NCBI RefSeq assembly: GCF_005887615.1
Contig: NZ_VANS01000004.1
Location: 299,591-363,590, forward strand
Direction: 5' to 3'
DNA: 64,000 nt
DNA from: Sulfitobacter sabulilitoris
GTDB taxonomy: Bacteria; Pseudomonadota; Alphaproteobacteria; Rhodobacterales; Rhodobacteraceae
The translations under genes and the position numbers were made by a program. The first letter of the stretch is position 1. Each line of letters opens with the position of its first letter. Below, piece after piece: positions 34,444-42,352 of the stretch. The notes beneath the pieces are model-generated. The model saw only the letters and a program-made list of their open reading frames with translations, was not told the origin of the DNA and made no database searches.

Positions 34444-36023
34444 TCGGTGACGGTCACGGTCTGCGGTGTCCGCGGTGTCTGTGCCGCTTGCGCCGCATAA
34501 AGCGCGCGGGCCATCGCCTGCGCATCGGCGATCTGCCCCGGCGTCATCAGCGACGCGATCAGGTCGCGGGTGTCCGCCGCGCTTTGGCTTCCGCCCGCGG
34601 CGGCCAGGTTCAGCCAGCCATGCGCGGTGACGTAATCCTGCGCAACCCCGGCGGCGCCGGTGACATATACCTGCCCAAGCGCGGCCTGCGCGTCGGTGGC
34701 ACCGGCTGTGGCCGCGCGGGTCAGCAGCGCGATGCCCTGCGCATGGCGGGTATCGTCCTCGATCAGCAGCGCGCCCAACCCGGTCTGCGCGGCCCGCAGC
34801 CCATCCTCGGCCTGCGCTTCGAGCAGCGACAGGGCGGCGCTGTCTCCGGCACGGGCCGCGGCCAGGACCCAGGGCACCGTCAACTGCGGTGCGACGCGCC
34901 CCTCCAGCGCCTGGCTGGCGGCCAGCGATCCCAGCCGTTCGCTGGCGCGTGGGTCGCCCTGCTCCGCGGCCTGCCTGTAGAACGCGACGGCGCGGTCCAT
35001 GTCCCTGGCGACGCCGCGCCCGGTCTCATGGAAACGGCCCATCACCGTCATGGCGCGGGCCACCCCTGCGCCAGCGGCGCGCTCGTACCAAAGCGCGGCG
35101 CGGGCATCGTCGCGGTCCACGCCTTGACCGGTTGCAAAGGCGTGGCCGAGATTGTTCAGCGCGCCGGGATCGCCGGCCTCCGCCGCCTGCAGCAGCCAGC
35201 GCAGCGCCTCCGCGCTGTCTTGCACGACGCCATCGCCGGTCAGGTAGGCCATGCCCAACAGGCGCTGCGCGATCGGCAATCCGCCTTCGGCGGCGCGGCG
35301 ATACCAGCGCAGGGCCCGTGCCCGGTCCGGCGCCGCATCAGTGCCGGTGTCAAGGGCGCGGGCAAGTGTATATTGCGCTTCGGTGTGGCCGGCCTCGGCC
35401 GCGGCGGTCAGCCAGCGCTGCATCGCCGCCGGGTCCGCCGTGACGCCGGTCCCGGTGCGGTAGGCACGGGCCAGTTCGAACTGGGCCTGGGTATGCTCCT
35501 GCTCGGCGGCGGCGAGGAACCAGTTGAAGGCGGCTTGCGGGTCGCGCGCGACGCCATCGCCGTTCAGGGTCAGCAAGCCCAGGTAATATTGCGCCTGCGC
35601 ATCGCCGCGTGTGGCGGCGCGCGCCAGCAGCGACGCGGCCCGCGCCGGATCGCGCGGCGCCTCTTCGTAGCCCGTCAGGTAGATCCGCGCCAGCATCGTG
35701 GCCGCCTGCGGATGGGTCTGGTCCACCGCGCGTTGCAGCCATGTGATCGCGCCCGCCAGATCGCGCGGGCCGCCACGCCCTTCCAGCAGCACCTGCCCAT
35801 AGCGGTACTGCGCCAGTGGGGTTCCGGTATCCTGGGCCAGCTGGCGCAGGCCATCGCGTACGGTGACATAATCGCCGCGCTCCCAGGCTTGTTCGATCGA
35901 CGTCATGTCGGGCAGCGGGCCGGCGCTGTCTTGTGCATGGGTCCAGATCGGCAGCATGGCGATGACGATCGCAAGCGCGGCGCGGGTCGGGGCGAGGATC
36001 GGCAGGCGCGGTGGAAACATCAT
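34440..36023 (-). CDS. Sel1-repeat (TPR-like) secreted protein, ~527 residues
   Basis: This protein begins MMFPPRLPILAPTRAALAIVIAMLPIWTHAQ (signal peptide, shown here only as a region) and contains about eleven Sel1 repeats, for example AITWLQRAVDQTHPQAATMLARIYLTG and ALRWYRRAAEGGLPIAQRLLGMAYLTG. The start at ATG 36023 is preferred over a TTG at 36047; no strong Shine-Dalgarno distinguishes it. It lies 98 nt downstream of the prepilin peptidase gene and overlaps the next Sel1 gene. The context suggests a periplasmic partner of the type II secretion apparatus or of its substrates. Confidence 0.85.
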   Translation of the reverse strand: MMFPPRLPILAPTRAALAIVIAMLPIWTHAQDSAGPLPDMTSIEQAWERGDYVTVRDGLRQLAQDTGTPLAQYRYGQVLLEGRGGPRDLAGAITWLQRAVDQTHPQAATMLARIYLTGYEEAPRDPARAASLLARAATRGDAQAQYYLGLLTLNGDGVARDPQAAFNWFLAAAEQEHTQAQFELARAYRTGTGVTADPAAMQRWLTAAAEAGHTEAQYTLARALDTGTDAAPDRARALRWYRRAAEGGLPIAQRLLGMAYLTGDGVVQDSAEALRWLLQAAEAGDPGALNNLGHAFATGQGVDRDDARAALWYERAAGAGVARAMTVMGRFHETGRGVARDMDRAVAFYRQAAEQGDPRASERLGSLAASQALEGRVAPQLTVPWVLAAARAGDSAALSLLEAQAEDGLRAAQTGLGALLIEDDTRHAQGIALLTRAATAGATDAQAALGQVYVTGAAGVAQDYVTAHGWLNLAAAGGSQSAADTRDLIASLMTPGQIADAQAMARALYAAQAAQTPRTPQTVTVTE

Positions 36024-36121
36024 ACGGTGCAAGCTTTTCAGGACCAATCAGGACGAACGACAAAAAAGGCCGGTGGCGGCCTGTGCCAAAGCCTAGCGGG
36101 CTTTGCCACATGAGGCGAGTA

Positions 36122-36874
36122 TCAAATCGCGCCCACCCAGAAGAGATGCACCAGCGCCGTCGCCGCGCAGAGCGGCGCGCCAAAGGGCAGCGGCTGCGCG
36201 GCGTCGAGCGTGTGGCCGGCGCGCGCGCCCAGGATCAGCGCGGCGGCCAGCGCGACAAGCGCGGCCAGCAGGACCATCAGCGGCAGATCCCACGGGCCCG
36301 TCAGCGCGCCCAGCGGCGCCATGAGTTTCACGTCTCCCAATCCCAGCCCCTCGCGACCGCGCAGCCTGCGGTAGCCCGCACGCAGCCCCCAGAAGCTTCC
36401 GGCCCCGAGTGCCGCGCCCAAGACCGCCGCGCCGGGATCGGCAAACAGGATGACATGCGCCGCGACCAGCAGCCCGAGCGACGCCACCAGCACATCGGGC
36501 AGGCGCAACCATTGCAGATCGCTGACCGCCAGCGCCAGCAGCAGCCACAACAGCCCGGCGTTCAGCAACACCTGCAGCGGTCCACCCCCCGCGGCGAGGG
36601 CCACAAGGGCGGCCCCGGTCGCCGCCAGTTCGGTATAAAGAAGCCAGGGCGGAATTGCCGCGCCACAGCTTGCGCAGCGACCGCGCCTGGCGACAAAGGA
36701 CAGCACCGGTACAAGGTCGCGCGGGGCCAGGGGCCGGGCGCAGGCGCGACAGGCGGACCGCCGGGCCACGACGTCTTCGCCGCGCGGCACACGGTCGATC
36801 ACCACGCCCAGAAACGACCCGACCGCCGGGGCGCAGAGCAGCAGCAATACGGCAAGGGCGATCTCACTGGGCAT
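36122..36874 (-). CDS. gspO: Prepilin leader peptidase / N-methyltransferase (GspO/PilD)
   Basis: This 250-residue A24-family membrane peptidase removes the leader of type II pseudopilins and methylates the new N-terminus. It has the N-terminal SFLGVVIDRVPRGE segment, a four-cysteine zinc motif (CRACARP and CASCGA), and the two catalytic aspartates in LQWLRLPD-like DLQWLRLPD and GLGDVKLMAPLG, plus multiple hydrophobic helices. The start ATG 36874 matches the family's N-terminus. It is divergent from gspG, so it serves the secretion operon. Confidence 0.92.
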   Translation of the reverse strand: MPSEIALAVLLLLCAPAVGSFLGVVIDRVPRGEDVVARRSACRACARPLAPRDLVPVLSFVARRGRCASCGAAIPPWLLYTELAATGAALVALAAGGGPLQVLLNAGLLWLLLALAVSDLQWLRLPDVLVASLGLLVAAHVILFADPGAAVLGAALGAGSFWGLRAGYRRLRGREGLGLGDVKLMAPLGALTGPWDLPLMVLLAALVALAAALILGARAGHTLDAAQPLPFGAPLCAATALVHLFWVGAI

Positions 36875-37019
36875 GGATCCGAGTGATAGGCAGCCGCCCC
36901 CGGCTTGTCCATTGTCACGCGGGCGGTGGCGTGGCGGAACGGTGGGGCGCGCGATTGGCAATTGTCACTCCGCTGTGCCCTGCCTATCGTGGTCGCAGTT
37001 CCAAGGATCTTTTGCCGCC

Positions 37020-37517
37020 ATGACCAGACCCGCCTCCGCCCGGACCGATGCGACCGCCCCCAGCGCCCCGCCCACTCTGCGCGTCGCCCGCCCGCAGCGT
37101 CATCGCGAGGCCGGGTTTTCGCTGTTGGAGCTGATGGTGGTCGTGGTGATCCTGTCGATCCTGGCGTTGGTCATCGTGCCACGGGTGATCGACCGGCCCG
37201 ATCAGGCCCGCGTGGCCCGTGCGCAGACCGACCTCGCCGCGATCTCGAGCGCGGTCAACCTCTACCGGCTGGACAACTTCCGCTATCCGACGACCGATCA
37301 GGGGCTGGCTGCGCTGGTCACCGCCCCTGCCGGAGGGGCCGCCCTGCCGAACTGGACAGGGTACATGGACCGCCTGCCCAACGATCCGTGGGGCCAGCCC
37401 TATCACTACCTGCAACCCGGCGTGCATGGCGATTTCGATATCTTCAGTTATGGCGCGGACGCCGTGCCGGGCGGGGCCGGGGCCGACGCGGATATCGGGA
37501 CATGGATGCTGGAATAA
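37020..37517 (+). CDS. gspG: Type II secretion major pseudopilin GspG
   Basis: This 165-residue protein is the major pseudopilin. After an unusually long 32-residue leader, the cleavage/methylation site G-FSLLE (glutamate at +5) opens the hydrophobic helix LMVVVVILSILALVIVPRV. GspG-specific sequence follows: LAAISSAVNLYRLDNFRYPTTDQGLAALV, then LPNDPWGQPYHYL and the GDFDIFSYGADA calcium-site region. An AAGGA site precedes the ATG. It overlaps gspH by 16 nt. Confidence 0.95.
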   Translation: MTRPASARTDATAPSAPPTLRVARPQRHREAGFSLLELMVVVVILSILALVIVPRVIDRPDQARVARAQTDLAAISSAVNLYRLDNFRYPTTDQGLAALVTAPAGGAALPNWTGYMDRLPNDPWGQPYHYLQPGVHGDFDIFSYGADAVPGGAGADADIGTWMLE

Positions 37518-38002
37518 CCGTGCGGGGGCAGGCTACGGCCCAGGGCGGCCAGTCGGGGTTCACGCTGATCGAACTGGTGATCGTCATCGCGATTCTGTCG
37601 GTGCTTTCGGTCGGCGCATTGCTTGCGGTCGGTCGGGTCGGCGGCGGGGCCTCCGGCGACGCGGCGACGTTCCGGGCCTTGTACGACGCCAACCGGCGCC
37701 TTGCGGTGCAGGGCCAGAACTGGCGTGGCCTGAGGGTGGAGCAGGGCGGCACCCGGACCGCGGTACGCGGTGCAGATGGCTGGCAGAGCGCGCCGACCCT
37801 TCGGCGCTGGCGCGACCGCGTGGCGTTCCGGCACGCGGTCCCTGTGCCCGGCGACCGGCTGATGCCCGACATCGTGTTCCTGCCCAATGGTCAGACCTCG
37901 GCTTTTTCGATTCAGTTCGCGGCGCGGGGGCGTGACCCGTCGCGCCGTTCCCTGCGCTGTGGCAGCGACGGCTGGACGGGGCTCAGATGCGACGCGGAAT
38001 AG
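37502..38002 (+). CDS. gspH: Type II secretion minor pseudopilin GspH
   Basis: This 166-residue protein has a prepilin site G-FTLIE (glutamate +5) after a 19-residue leader and the helix LVIVIAILSVLSVGALLAVG, then a short GspH-like globular region with the late FSIQFAARGRDPSRRSLRCG. Position between gspG and gspI in the usual G-H-I-J-K run supports the call. It starts inside gspG (16-nt overlap) and overlaps gspI. Confidence 0.85.
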   Translation: MDAGITVRGQATAQGGQSGFTLIELVIVIAILSVLSVGALLAVGRVGGGASGDAATFRALYDANRRLAVQGQNWRGLRVEQGGTRTAVRGADGWQSAPTLRRWRDRVAFRHAVPVPGDRLMPDIVFLPNGQTSAFSIQFAARGRDPSRRSLRCGSDGWTGLRCDAE

Positions 38003-38367
38003 TGCGGGGCGACGGCACCGCCGGGCTGACACTGCTGGAACTGGTTGTGGCGATCGCGGTGCTGAGCATCGGCACGCTGGCCGCGCTGCGCGCGATGGAT
38101 CAGTCGCGGCTGGTGCTGGGCGGTGCGACGCCGCGACTGATGGCGCAGCTGGTGGCGCAGAACCGGGCCGAGGAGTTGCGGCTTTTCGGGCCGGCGGCGG
38201 GCGGATTGCCGGACCGGGTCGTCATGGGGCTGCAAAGCTACCGGGTGACGCATCTGCGCCGCGATACCGCCGCCGGCCTGGTCGAAGTGCAAATCGTCGT
38301 GCGCGCCGATACGGGCCCGGGCGCGACCCTCGTCACGGTGCTGCCGCCGCAGGGGAGCGGCCGATGA
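37987..38367 (+). CDS. gspI: Type II secretion minor pseudopilin GspI
   Basis: This 126-residue pseudopilin has a site G-LTLLE with glutamate +5 and helix LVVAIAVLSIGTLAALRAM. QLVAQNRAEELRLF is the typical GspI helix after the transmembrane part. It overlaps gspH by 16 nt and gspJ by 4 nt. Minor pseudopilins I, J and K form the tip that starts pseudopilus assembly. Confidence 0.88.
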   Translation: MRRGIVRGDGTAGLTLLELVVAIAVLSIGTLAALRAMDQSRLVLGGATPRLMAQLVAQNRAEELRLFGPAAGGLPDRVVMGLQSYRVTHLRRDTAAGLVEVQIVVRADTGPGATLVTVLPPQGSGR

Positions 38368-39041
38368 CCCCGCGCTCCCGCCCGCGCGATGCGGGCCTGA
38401 CCCTGATCGAACTTGTGGTGGCGATGGCGGTTTTCGCGCTGGTGGCTATCATGGGGGTGCAGGCCCTCACGGGCAGCCTGCGCAGCCGTGACAGGCTGGT
38501 TGCGCTGGACGCGGAGAGCGCCGAGCTGGGGCTGGCGCTGAGCTTGTTGCGGGCCGACCTGGGCGCCATGGTGCCGATGCTGTTCTACCCGCCCGACGGG
38601 CCGCCGCGGGGGGCGCTGGACCTGGGGCCGCGGGGGCGCGAAATCGGCCTGTCGCTCGCGGGGCAGCCGGTGTTGCCCCCGATGGGTGGGCTGGGTCTGC
38701 ACCGGGCAATCTGGCGTCACGATCCCGTCGCGCGCACCCTGTCGCGCCAGATCTGGCCGGTGTTGAGCCCGGCAGAACCCGGCGGCGCCGCGCCGGAGGT
38801 GGTCGTGCTGAACGGTGTCACCGGGCTGACGCTGCGCAGCCACTGGCAGACGGTCGGCTGGGTGCCCGGGGCGCGGGCCGACGGGATCGGCGTGGTGCCC
38901 GACGCCCCTGGCCCCGCTGACAGCGACGGCGCGACCGCCACGGTGCCCAGCCGGTACTCCAGCACCCTGCCGCAAGCTGTGGAACTGACGCTCGATACCC
39001 TCCGCCATGGTCGGATCGTCGTGATGGAGAGCCTGAAATGA
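38364..39041 (+). CDS. gspJ: Type II secretion minor pseudopilin GspJ
   Basis: This 225-residue pseudopilin has G-LTLIE with glutamate +5 and helix LVVAMAVFALVAIMGVQAL, then ESAELGLALSLLRADLGAMVPM and a long C-terminal domain. Length matches GspJ. It overlaps gspI and gspK by 4 nt each. Confidence 0.88.
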   Translation: MTPRSRPRDAGLTLIELVVAMAVFALVAIMGVQALTGSLRSRDRLVALDAESAELGLALSLLRADLGAMVPMLFYPPDGPPRGALDLGPRGREIGLSLAGQPVLPPMGGLGLHRAIWRHDPVARTLSRQIWPVLSPAEPGGAAPEVVVLNGVTGLTLRSHWQTVGWVPGARADGIGVVPDAPGPADSDGATATVPSRYSSTLPQAVELTLDTLRHGRIVVMESLK

Positions 39042-39982
39042 ACGCCGCGCCGCGCGACGGCGCACAGGGCTTCGTGCTGGTCAATGCGCTGATCCTGGTC
39101 GCGGCGCTGGCGGCGATGGCGGTGCTGGTGCTGGCGCGGGCCGAAGCGGCGCGCGAGCGGCAGGCACAGGCGCAGACCGCGGCGCAACTGGGGCTGTATC
39201 TGGACAGTGCCGAGGCATTGGCGATAACCCGGCTGGCGCGGGATCAGTCCGGCGGATCGGTGGATCACACCGGCGAGGACTGGGCCCGCCCGGTTTCGGA
39301 CGTCGCTCTGGACAGGGGCGCGGTCAGCGCGACGATCGACGATCTGCAGGGCCGGTTCAACATCAACTGGCTGGCCCAGCCCGAGGATGATTTCGCCCGC
39401 GAAGGCTTTGACCGCCTGGCCCTTCACCTGGGTCTGGCCCCGGGGCACGTCGCGTCGATCACGGAGTTCCTGCGCCCCGGCGGCGCAGGGGGGGCGGGGA
39501 CACAGGCGGCTTATGCCCGGCAATCTCCGGCGCTGCGGCCGCTGGGCGGGCCGGTGCTGATGCTTGACCAGTTGCAGGTCGTTCCGGGACTGCGCGCGCG
39601 CGATCTGGCGCGGTTGCGCCCGTTCATCGCGGCGTTGCCGGGCGACAGCCTGTTGAACGTGAACACCGCCTCGCCGCAGGTCTTGCAGGCGATGATGCCG
39701 GGCCTGACGGCGGCGGCGGCGGACCGGATGCTGCAGATCCGCCGTCGTGACGCCTTCGCATCGGTCGAGGGGTTCGCACGTGCGCTGGGTGCCGCGGCGG
39801 GCGTCGCCACGGTGGCCGCGCTGGAGCCCGATCTGGGGCGGCTGTCGATCGGATCGGACTGGTTCGCCCTGCGGGCCACGGCGACGCTGCAGGGACACAG
39901 GCGCGAACGATATGCGGTGCTGTCGCGGCAGCCGCTTCCGAAAGGCGTGCAGGTGTCCTATCGTGTAAACCGGGGCGAATGA
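39038..39982 (+). CDS. gspK: Type II secretion minor pseudopilin GspK
   Basis: This 314-residue protein is the tip pseudopilin. Its site is G-FVLVN, with asparagine at position 5 instead of glutamate, as expected because GspK lacks the +5 glutamate. GspK features: DDLQGRFNINWLA, VDHTGEDWARP and the late SLLNVNTASPQVLQAMMPGL. It overlaps both neighbours by 4 nt. Confidence 0.9.
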   Translation: MNAAPRDGAQGFVLVNALILVAALAAMAVLVLARAEAARERQAQAQTAAQLGLYLDSAEALAITRLARDQSGGSVDHTGEDWARPVSDVALDRGAVSATIDDLQGRFNINWLAQPEDDFAREGFDRLALHLGLAPGHVASITEFLRPGGAGGAGTQAAYARQSPALRPLGGPVLMLDQLQVVPGLRARDLARLRPFIAALPGDSLLNVNTASPQVLQAMMPGLTAAAADRMLQIRRRDAFASVEGFARALGAAAGVATVAALEPDLGRLSIGSDWFALRATATLQGHRRERYAVLSRQPLPKGVQVSYRVNRGE

Positions 39983-41205
39983 CGCTTCGCGGCAACAGGG
40001 GAACAGCGGTGCGCGCCAGAACGTCGCCTGCACATCGGATCGCGGTCGCACCGCTGGATCAGGCGATAACGGCGCCGGCGGGTCACGTGGCGGTGGTGCC
40101 GGGTGCCGAGGTGCCGTTGCTGGCGCTCGACCTGCCTGCCGGTCTGCGCGGTCAGGCCCGCGAACAGGTGGCGCGGCGGCAGTTGCGCGACCGGTTGGGC
40201 ACCGGCGGCGATCACATCGAGATGCGCCCGTTCTTTGCGCCCGGCGACGACGATCGCTGGACCCGCGCGCTGGTGGCCGACGCGGGCGCGCTGGCAGGGT
40301 GGCGCGCGCGGGCGGTCGGCGGGTGCCGGGCGGTGCTGCCCGATTACCTGAGCCTGCCAACCGCGCCGGGGCTCTGGAGCCTGGACGTGACCGATGACGC
40401 GGTGCGGGTGCGGCTGGGGCCGGAGGACGGCTTCAGCGCCGAACCGGCCCTGGCGGAGGTGATGCTTGCGCAGGCTTTCGACGCGGCCGCCAAGGACATT
40501 CTGCCGCAAGCGGTGCTGCTTACCGGCAGGGACACGCCCGCGCGGGCGGCGCTTGAGGCTTTCGCGCAGGCGCGCGGGCTGCGGGTTGTCGGCACGGCGG
40601 ATCAGGTCGAAGCGCTTGGCCTGGCCCGTCCGCAGTGTTTCGCCCATGGCGAGACCCGCTTTGACCTGCGTGCCGATCCGCGCGCGGCGCGGGCGCGATT
40701 GCGGTCGCAACTGCTGCCGTGGCGCTGGCCCGCGGTCCTGTTGCTGCTGGCGCTGGTGCTCTGGTCGGGGGCGCAGGCGATGGCGATCCGCACGCTCGAG
40801 GCTGAAACCCGCGCGCTGCGCGCCGGCACCGAAGCGCTGGTGCGTCAGCATTTCCTGCCCCGTGCGCCGCTGCTGGACATGCGGGTGCAGGTGGCGCAGG
40901 TGCTGGCACGCCGGCAGGCCGCCGCCGATGCCGCGCGCGGACGGGTGTCGCCGCTGCGGTTCTTTGCCGCCGCGGCGCAGGTGATGACCGATGCCGGCGC
41001 GATGCCGGAGGATTTGTCGCTGAGCCCGCAAGACGGGCTCGAAGTGGCGTTGCGGTTGCCGGATTTCGCCAGTTCCGACCGGCTGGTCGCCGATCTGCGC
41101 GCGGCGGGCTTCGGCGTGGAGATGGTCGAGGCCCGCGCCGCGCAGGGGACGGTGGGCGTGCGCGCGGAATTGCGCCTGCGTCCGGCGGAGGAGGGGCTGC
41201 AATGA
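39979..41205 (+). CDS. gspL: Type II secretion inner-membrane protein GspL
   Basis: This 408-residue protein has a cytoplasmic actin-like domain (about residues 1-240), one transmembrane segment (WPAVLLLLALVLWSGAQAMAI, about 246-266) and a periplasmic ferredoxin-like domain ending VEARAAQGTVGVRAELRL. It anchors the GspE ATPase to the membrane. Sequence similarity to well-known GspL is low, so the call leans on length, topology and gene order. Confidence 0.8.
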   Translation: MTLRGNRGTAVRARTSPAHRIAVAPLDQAITAPAGHVAVVPGAEVPLLALDLPAGLRGQAREQVARRQLRDRLGTGGDHIEMRPFFAPGDDDRWTRALVADAGALAGWRARAVGGCRAVLPDYLSLPTAPGLWSLDVTDDAVRVRLGPEDGFSAEPALAEVMLAQAFDAAAKDILPQAVLLTGRDTPARAALEAFAQARGLRVVGTADQVEALGLARPQCFAHGETRFDLRADPRAARARLRSQLLPWRWPAVLLLLALVLWSGAQAMAIRTLEAETRALRAGTEALVRQHFLPRAPLLDMRVQVAQVLARRQAAADAARGRVSPLRFFAAAAQVMTDAGAMPEDLSLSPQDGLEVALRLPDFASSDRLVADLRAAGFGVEMVEARAAQGTVGVRAELRLRPAEEGLQ

Positions 41206-41693
41206 ACGATCGGCTGATCGACCTGTTGCTGCGGCGCAGCCCGCGCGAACGAGTGCTCTTGGCGCTTCTGGTCGGGGTGGCGGTGCCGGTGGCGCTGGTC
41301 ATGGGGGTGATGCAGCCGCTGGCGGCCAAGCGCGCCGCGGCCGAAACGGCCTTTGCTGATATTCAAGCCGCGCAGATCTGGGTCGGTGCGCGGGTGGCCG
41401 AGCAGGCGGCGCTGGGGCCGGTGGGCGACCGGGGGCCGCGTGCGCCCATCGGCAGCAGCGGCCTTGAGCAGAGCCTGATCGCCGCGCGCCTGCGCGCGCG
41501 CCTCTCCGAGTTGTCGAACCGTGTGGACGGCGAGGTCGAATTGCGCTTCGATGCGGTCGCGTTCACCGATCTGATGGGCTGGATCACCGCCACGGACCGG
41601 ATCTGGGGATATGACATCGCCCGGCTTGATCTGGTGCCGGGCGCGGATCCGGGGCGGGTCGATGCAGCCCTTCGCCTGACCCCGCAACGATGA
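41202..41693 (+). CDS. gspM: Type II secretion inner-membrane protein GspM
   Basis: This 163-residue protein has an N-terminal cytoplasmic stretch, one transmembrane segment (VLLALLVGVAVPVALVMGVM) and a periplasmic domain. Size, topology and position after gspL fit GspM, which binds GspL. It overlaps gspL by 4 nt. Confidence 0.8.
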   Translation: MNDRLIDLLLRRSPRERVLLALLVGVAVPVALVMGVMQPLAAKRAAAETAFADIQAAQIWVGARVAEQAALGPVGDRGPRAPIGSSGLEQSLIAARLRARLSELSNRVDGEVELRFDAVAFTDLMGWITATDRIWGYDIARLDLVPGADPGRVDAALRLTPQR

Positions 41694-41700
41694 GGCGCCC

Positions 41701-42189
41701 ATGACCCAGACGCGCATGATCCGACTGCTCGCGGGCCTGGTGGCCCTGCTCGGGCTGGCCGCCGTCGGCCTTGCCGGTCAGCAGGCATGGAACACCTGGC
41801 AGGACCCGCTGCCACAGGGGGCGCTGGTCGCCCCGACGGTGACGTCGCCGCGTCCGGTGACGGGCGCCGAACCGCAACCGCCGCCGCGCTGGGCGCCCTT
41901 GTTTGGCGCCACGGCCAAGGTGCCGCCCCAACCTCCCGCACCCAAGGCCGAGCCGCAACCGCCCGCCCCGCCCGCGCCGCCGGTGACGAGCCTTGGATAC
42001 ACGCTGAAAGGCACCGTGAGCAGTGGCGAGACCCGCTGGGCGCTGGTGTCGCATCCGACCGGCGACACGCTGCTGCGGGTGGGCGAGGCCCTAACGCCGG
42101 ATTATACCGTGGTGGCGATCGACGCGGCGGGGATGTGGGTGCAGGCCGGCGCGGATGGCCCGCGCCAATTGCTTGAGGTCGTCAAATAG
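41701..42189 (+). CDS. Type II secretion GspC-like protein (HR domain, no PDZ)
   Basis: This 162-residue protein has one N-terminal transmembrane segment (MIRLLAGLVALLGLAAVGLAG), a proline-rich linker (PPPRWAPLFG, then PPQPPAPKAEPQPPAPP region) and a small beta domain: SLGYTLKGTVSSGETRWALVSHPTG and DTLLRVGEALTPDYTVVAID. That is the homology-region domain of GspC, which docks on the secretin. The usual C-terminal PDZ or coiled-coil domain is absent. Located between gspM and gspD, it could also be named GspN, but GspC-like is the better call. Confidence 0.72.
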   Translation: MTQTRMIRLLAGLVALLGLAAVGLAGQQAWNTWQDPLPQGALVAPTVTSPRPVTGAEPQPPPRWAPLFGATAKVPPQPPAPKAEPQPPAPPAPPVTSLGYTLKGTVSSGETRWALVSHPTGDTLLRVGEALTPDYTVVAIDAAGMWVQAGADGPRQLLEVVK

Positions 42190-42352
42190 GCCACAGGTCG
42201 CGATTTCCCCGAAAACGCGCGCTCTGACGGATGGCAAAGCGGTGCACTTGGTCTAAGGTTCCGATCAAACGCCCGCGGTGGCGGGCCAGCGGGCGGCGTG
42301 GACCCCGAACCCGCTGGACGAGGTGAGGTGGCATCGAACGAAAGAGCGGAGC

